Positions 61,682-64,000 of a stretch of DNA of 64,000 nucleotides are shown one piece after another. Source of the DNA: Chryseobacterium aahli (GTDB taxonomy: Bacteria > Bacteroidota > Bacteroidia > Flavobacteriales > Weeksellaceae); assembly GCF_022699665.1 (NCBI RefSeq), contig NZ_JALDNB010000003.1:62001-126000 (forward strand), written 5' to 3'. The translations under genes and the position numbers were made by a program. Under the pieces are notes generated by a model that had not been told where the DNA came from, did not search any database, and saw only the letters and a program-made list of their open reading frames with translations. Each line of letters starts with the position of its first letter. Position 1 is the first letter of the stretch.

Positions 61682-62101
61682 TTATGCTTTCAAATATCTT
61701 GAGTATGCGTAACCTTCTTGTCCGTCAGCAGTTTTTACTTTCCACCAATCGTCAGAAGTTTGTTCTACTAAAGTAACTGAAGAACCTTTTGCTGCTTTAC
61801 CAACAATAGCAGCTTCTGTAGAAGGCTCTTGTCTGATGTTTAGGTTAGAGTCTTCTGTTGCAATCGTAAGCGCTGCACCAGCTGCAAGACCTGCAACCTG
61901 TACATCGATATTGATATCTGAAGCAGAATAGGTAGAGTCAATTGCTCCTAACGCGTTCCAAACTGCATCTTTTGCTGCAGTATTAGAAGCGTTTCCTGTA
62001 ACATAAAGGATACCGTCTTGCTCCTGAACCTGAAGATTTGAAACTCCCGCAGACTGAGCTGCAGAAACCACACTTGAATATTTATCTTGTAATGTGCTCA
62101 T
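61682..62101 (-). CDS. BON-like and SH3b-domain protein
   Basis: 139 residues. Residues 1-70 look like a BON-type domain (VSNLQVQEQDGILYVTGNAS, WNALGAIDS); residues 80-139 are a bacterial SH3 domain (LNIRQEPSTEAAIVGKAAKG, WWKVKTADGQEGYAYSRYL). There is no signal peptide, which is odd for SH3b proteins that normally bind cell wall. It follows the BON lipoprotein gene by 6 nt and probably shares its operon. Confidence 0.75.
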   Translation of the reverse strand: MSTLQDKYSSVVSAAQSAGVSNLQVQEQDGILYVTGNASNTAAKDAVWNALGAIDSTYSASDINIDVQVAGLAAGAALTIATEDSNLNIRQEPSTEAAIVGKAAKGSSVTLVEQTSDDWWKVKTADGQEGYAYSRYLKA

Positions 62102-62107
62102 CTCTAA

Positions 62108-62599
62108 TTATTTTACAGTATAGTTAAAGTTTACTTTTCCAACTTTCAAAGCATCTACAGATTCTTTGATTTTTCTAGCTTGTACAGAAGATGCAGTTCC
62201 TGTAAGAGTCAATTCTCCATTCACTACTTCTACTTTCACAGATGGGAAATCTTTCAAAGCATCTTTCACTTTTTGCTGAACCATAGGATCTACAGCAGCC
62301 GTAGTTGCTACCGGTGGTGGAGGTGGAGCTACCTCAGCGATAGTCGCCATATCGTGTACGTCTTTTACACCTTTGATTTCTTTTAGAGATTTGATAGCTG
62401 CATCTTTTTCAGCTTGTGAAGCGAATGTTCCTCCTAAATGAGCAACACCTTCTTTTACTTCTACTGTTGCAGTAGGATTAGCAGCAACAATTGTAGTAGC
62501 TGAGGTCTGAAGATCAGCATCAGATACTTTCTTTTTACACGAAATAGATCCAAACGATACTGCCAAAGCTAAGGCAGACATTGCGATTGTTTTTTTCAT
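62108..62599 (-). CDS. BON-domain lipoprotein
   Basis: 163 residues. Lipoprotein signal with lipobox SISC at about 18-21, followed by KKK. Two BON domains: about 28-88 (ATVEVKEGVAHLGGTFAS, IKGVKDVHDM) and about 105-163 (VKVEVVNGELTLTGTAS), joined by a PPPPP linker. Predicted to sit in a membrane facing the periplasm; related to OsmY-type envelope stress proteins. A TAnnTTTG box is present on the minus strand at 62631-62638 (TACATTTG), 31 nt before the ATG. Confidence 0.85.
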   Translation of the reverse strand: MKKTIAMSALALAVSFGSISCKKKVSDADLQTSATTIVAANPTATVEVKEGVAHLGGTFASQAEKDAAIKSLKEIKGVKDVHDMATIAEVAPPPPPVATTAAVDPMVQQKVKDALKDFPSVKVEVVNGELTLTGTASSVQARKIKESVDALKVGKVNFNYTVK

Positions 62600-62782
62600 A
62601 ATTGATTTAATTTAATGTTTTAATTAGACTCAAATGTAATAATAAAATCTATACCATTTATCTAAAAAATAAATAAATATATCAATGTTTTAATTTAATT
62701 GTTTCATTATCTGTATATTAATTTTTTCTCATTGAATTTTAAGTAATTTTAACATAAGTTTAGGCTTCATCAATAAAACCAT

Positions 62783-62790
62783 TATATTTG
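62783..62790 (+). promoter_or_regulatory. Promoter -7 element for the symporter gene
   Basis: TATATTTG, 19 nt before ATG 62810; no clear -33 box. Confidence 0.55.
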
Positions 62791-62809
62791 TGGCTATTGA
62801 ACTCTATAT

Positions 62810-64000
62810 ATGAAAGGACAGAATAAATTATTTATAGCAATTATCATTGCATTGGTAGTGGGTGTTGCAATTGGTGGATTTGTACACATTCAGTATCCTG
62901 AAAGTGCGAAACCATTCTCTCAAAACATCAAACTTTTGGGAACCATTTTCATCAGATTGGTACAGATGATCATTGCACCATTGGTTTTTACAACTTTGGT
63001 GGTGGGAATTGCCAAAATGAGTGACATCAAAATGATCGGAAGAGTAGGGTCAAAAGCAATGCTTTGGTTCATTTCAGCTTCTCTCGTTTCATTATTTATA
63101 GGTTTGATTTTGGTGAATTGGCTTGAACCAGGCCACGTAACGAAACTTCCTATTCAGGATGCAGCGTCTGCTGACGAACTTTTAAAATCGAGCAAAGGTT
63201 TCTCAATGGAAGATTTTGTGAAACATGTTATCCCTAAAAGTATTTTTGAAGCTTTTGCAACCAATGAAGTTCTACAGATTGTAGTTTTCTCTATTATGTT
63301 CGGAGTTGCTCTGGCGAATTTGGGTGACGAATATGCTCAACCTGTCATCAAATTATTTGATGTCATTGCTCATGCAATACTGAAAATGGTAGGTTATATC
63401 ATGTGGTTTGCGCCGCTTGGAGTTTTAGGAGCAATTGCAGCAGTTGTTGCGACCAATGGTTTTGAAATTTTTAAAGTCTACGCAATTTATCTCAGAGACT
63501 TTTTCTTTGCGATAGCCGTATTATGGGCTGTGCTTTTATTGGTTGGATATTTGATTTTAGGCAAACGTCTTTTTGAATTATTAAGAAGAATAAAATCTCC
63601 ATTATTAATTGCTTTCTCCACAACAAGTTCTGAAGCTGTTTTTCCTAAATTGGTTGAAGAATTAGAAAGATTTGGGTGTAACAATAGAGTAGTGTCATTT
63701 ATTTTACCTTTAGGATATTCATTTAATTTGGATGGAAGTATGATGTACATGACGTTTGCATCAATTTTCATTGCTCAGATCTACGGAATCGAAATGTCTA
63801 TCGGACAACAAATCACCATGCTTTTGGTTTTAATGTTAACTTCAAAAGGGATTGCCGGAGTTCCGAGAGCTTCTTTAGTTATTATCGTGGCAACATGCTC
63901 AATGTTCGGAATTCCGCCTGAGGGAATTGCTTTAATTTTACCAATCGATCACTTCTGTGATATGGCGAGAAGTATGACGAATGTTTTAGGAAATGCTTTG
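62810..64000 (+). CDS. Dicarboxylate/amino acid:cation symporter (DAACS family), 3' end outside the window
   Basis: 397 codons are open from ATG 62810 to the window edge. MKGQNKLFIAIIIALVVGVA is the first helix; FIRLVQMIIAPLVFTTLVVG near 48; hairpin 1 has the serine-rich FSTTSSEAVFPKL near 268; TM7 LPLGYSFNLDGSMMYMTFAS near 300; hairpin 2 LTSKGIAGVPRASLVI near 343; TM8 ILPIDHFCDMARSMTNVLGN at the end. This is the GltP/DctA fold. Likely imports glutamate, aspartate or C4-dicarboxylates with protons or sodium. Confidence 0.94.
   Translation, partial: MKGQNKLFIAIIIALVVGVAIGGFVHIQYPESAKPFSQNIKLLGTIFIRLVQMIIAPLVFTTLVVGIAKMSDIKMIGRVGSKAMLWFISASLVSLFIGLILVNWLEPGHVTKLPIQDAASADELLKSSKGFSMEDFVKHVIPKSIFEAFATNEVLQIVVFSIMFGVALANLGDEYAQPVIKLFDVIAHAILKMVGYIMWFAPLGVLGAIAAVVATNGFEIFKVYAIYLRDFFFAIAVLWAVLLLVGYLILGKRLFELLRRIKSPLLIAFSTTSSEAVFPKLVEELERFGCNNRVVSFILPLGYSFNLDGSMMYMTFASIFIAQIYGIEMSIGQQITMLLVLMLTSKGIAGVPRASLVIIVATCSMFGIPPEGIALILPIDHFCDMARSMTNVLGNAL

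Noticed and set aside
1..64000. tRNA, rRNA, insertion sequences with transposase, prophage genes
   Set aside because: I looked on both strands and found no cloverleaf, rRNA segment, transposase or phage structural gene.

Overview
The window reads as a chromosomal segment of a Chryseobacterium-like flavobacterium (Bacteroidota, Weeksellaceae). Reasons: AT-rich DNA, promoters of the Bacteroidota type (TAnnTTTG at -7), few Shine-Dalgarno sites, a fused lpxC-fabZ gene, the type IX secretion regulator PorX, two proteins with type IX sorting domains, and a Bacteroidota-style Rhs operon. The genus is an inference; there is no rRNA or tRNA gene here to confirm it.

Positions 1-12879 are the downstream part of a surface polysaccharide (O-antigen or capsule) locus, all on the plus strand and tightly packed. 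It holds a sugar amidotransferase trio (partial WbpG-like enzyme, HisH, HisF), a UDP-L-FucNAc pathway (CapE, CapF, CapG) with an inserted cupin, a family 4 glycosyltransferase, a four-gene acyl module (acyl carrier protein, ketoreductase, ketoacyl synthase III, GNAT acyltransferase), a polysaccharide deacetylase, a sugar reductase, the WecA/WbpL-type initiating transferase and RfbC. The acyl module probably makes a short hydroxyacyl group that is put on an amino sugar.

Positions 12893-24675 are core genes: rimO, an RlpA-like protein, exonuclease III, porX, an HD phosphohydrolase, then the lipid A cluster lpxD, lpxC-fabZ, lpxA, a small secreted protein, efp and a second LpxD-like acyltransferase.

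Positions 24713-36400 are the accessory region. Two 5'-truncated XRE-regulator remnants are each followed by the same double-hairpin repeat. Next comes a four-gene minus-strand operon: a type IX sorting-domain protein, a 1382-residue YD/Rhs-related protein, an Rhs protein with a C-terminal EndoU-like toxin, and a candidate immunity gene. Beyond it lie a gene broken by one in-frame stop and a 21-nt minisatellite of 14 units in exact register.

Positions 36739-64000 are mostly housekeeping: sucD, an ABC export pair, hemB, an LptB with an unusual C-terminal domain, an MsbA-type exporter, a WYL regulator, DinB, cobalamin adenosyltransferase, thiamine pyrophosphokinase, arginine decarboxylase plus agmatinase (polyamine synthesis), an Ada-like methyltransferase next to AlkB (alkylation repair), a CocE-type hydrolase, an outer-membrane receptor, BON-domain proteins, and a dicarboxylate/amino acid symporter cut by the window edge. 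Intergenic spaces here carry several families of short palindromic repeats.
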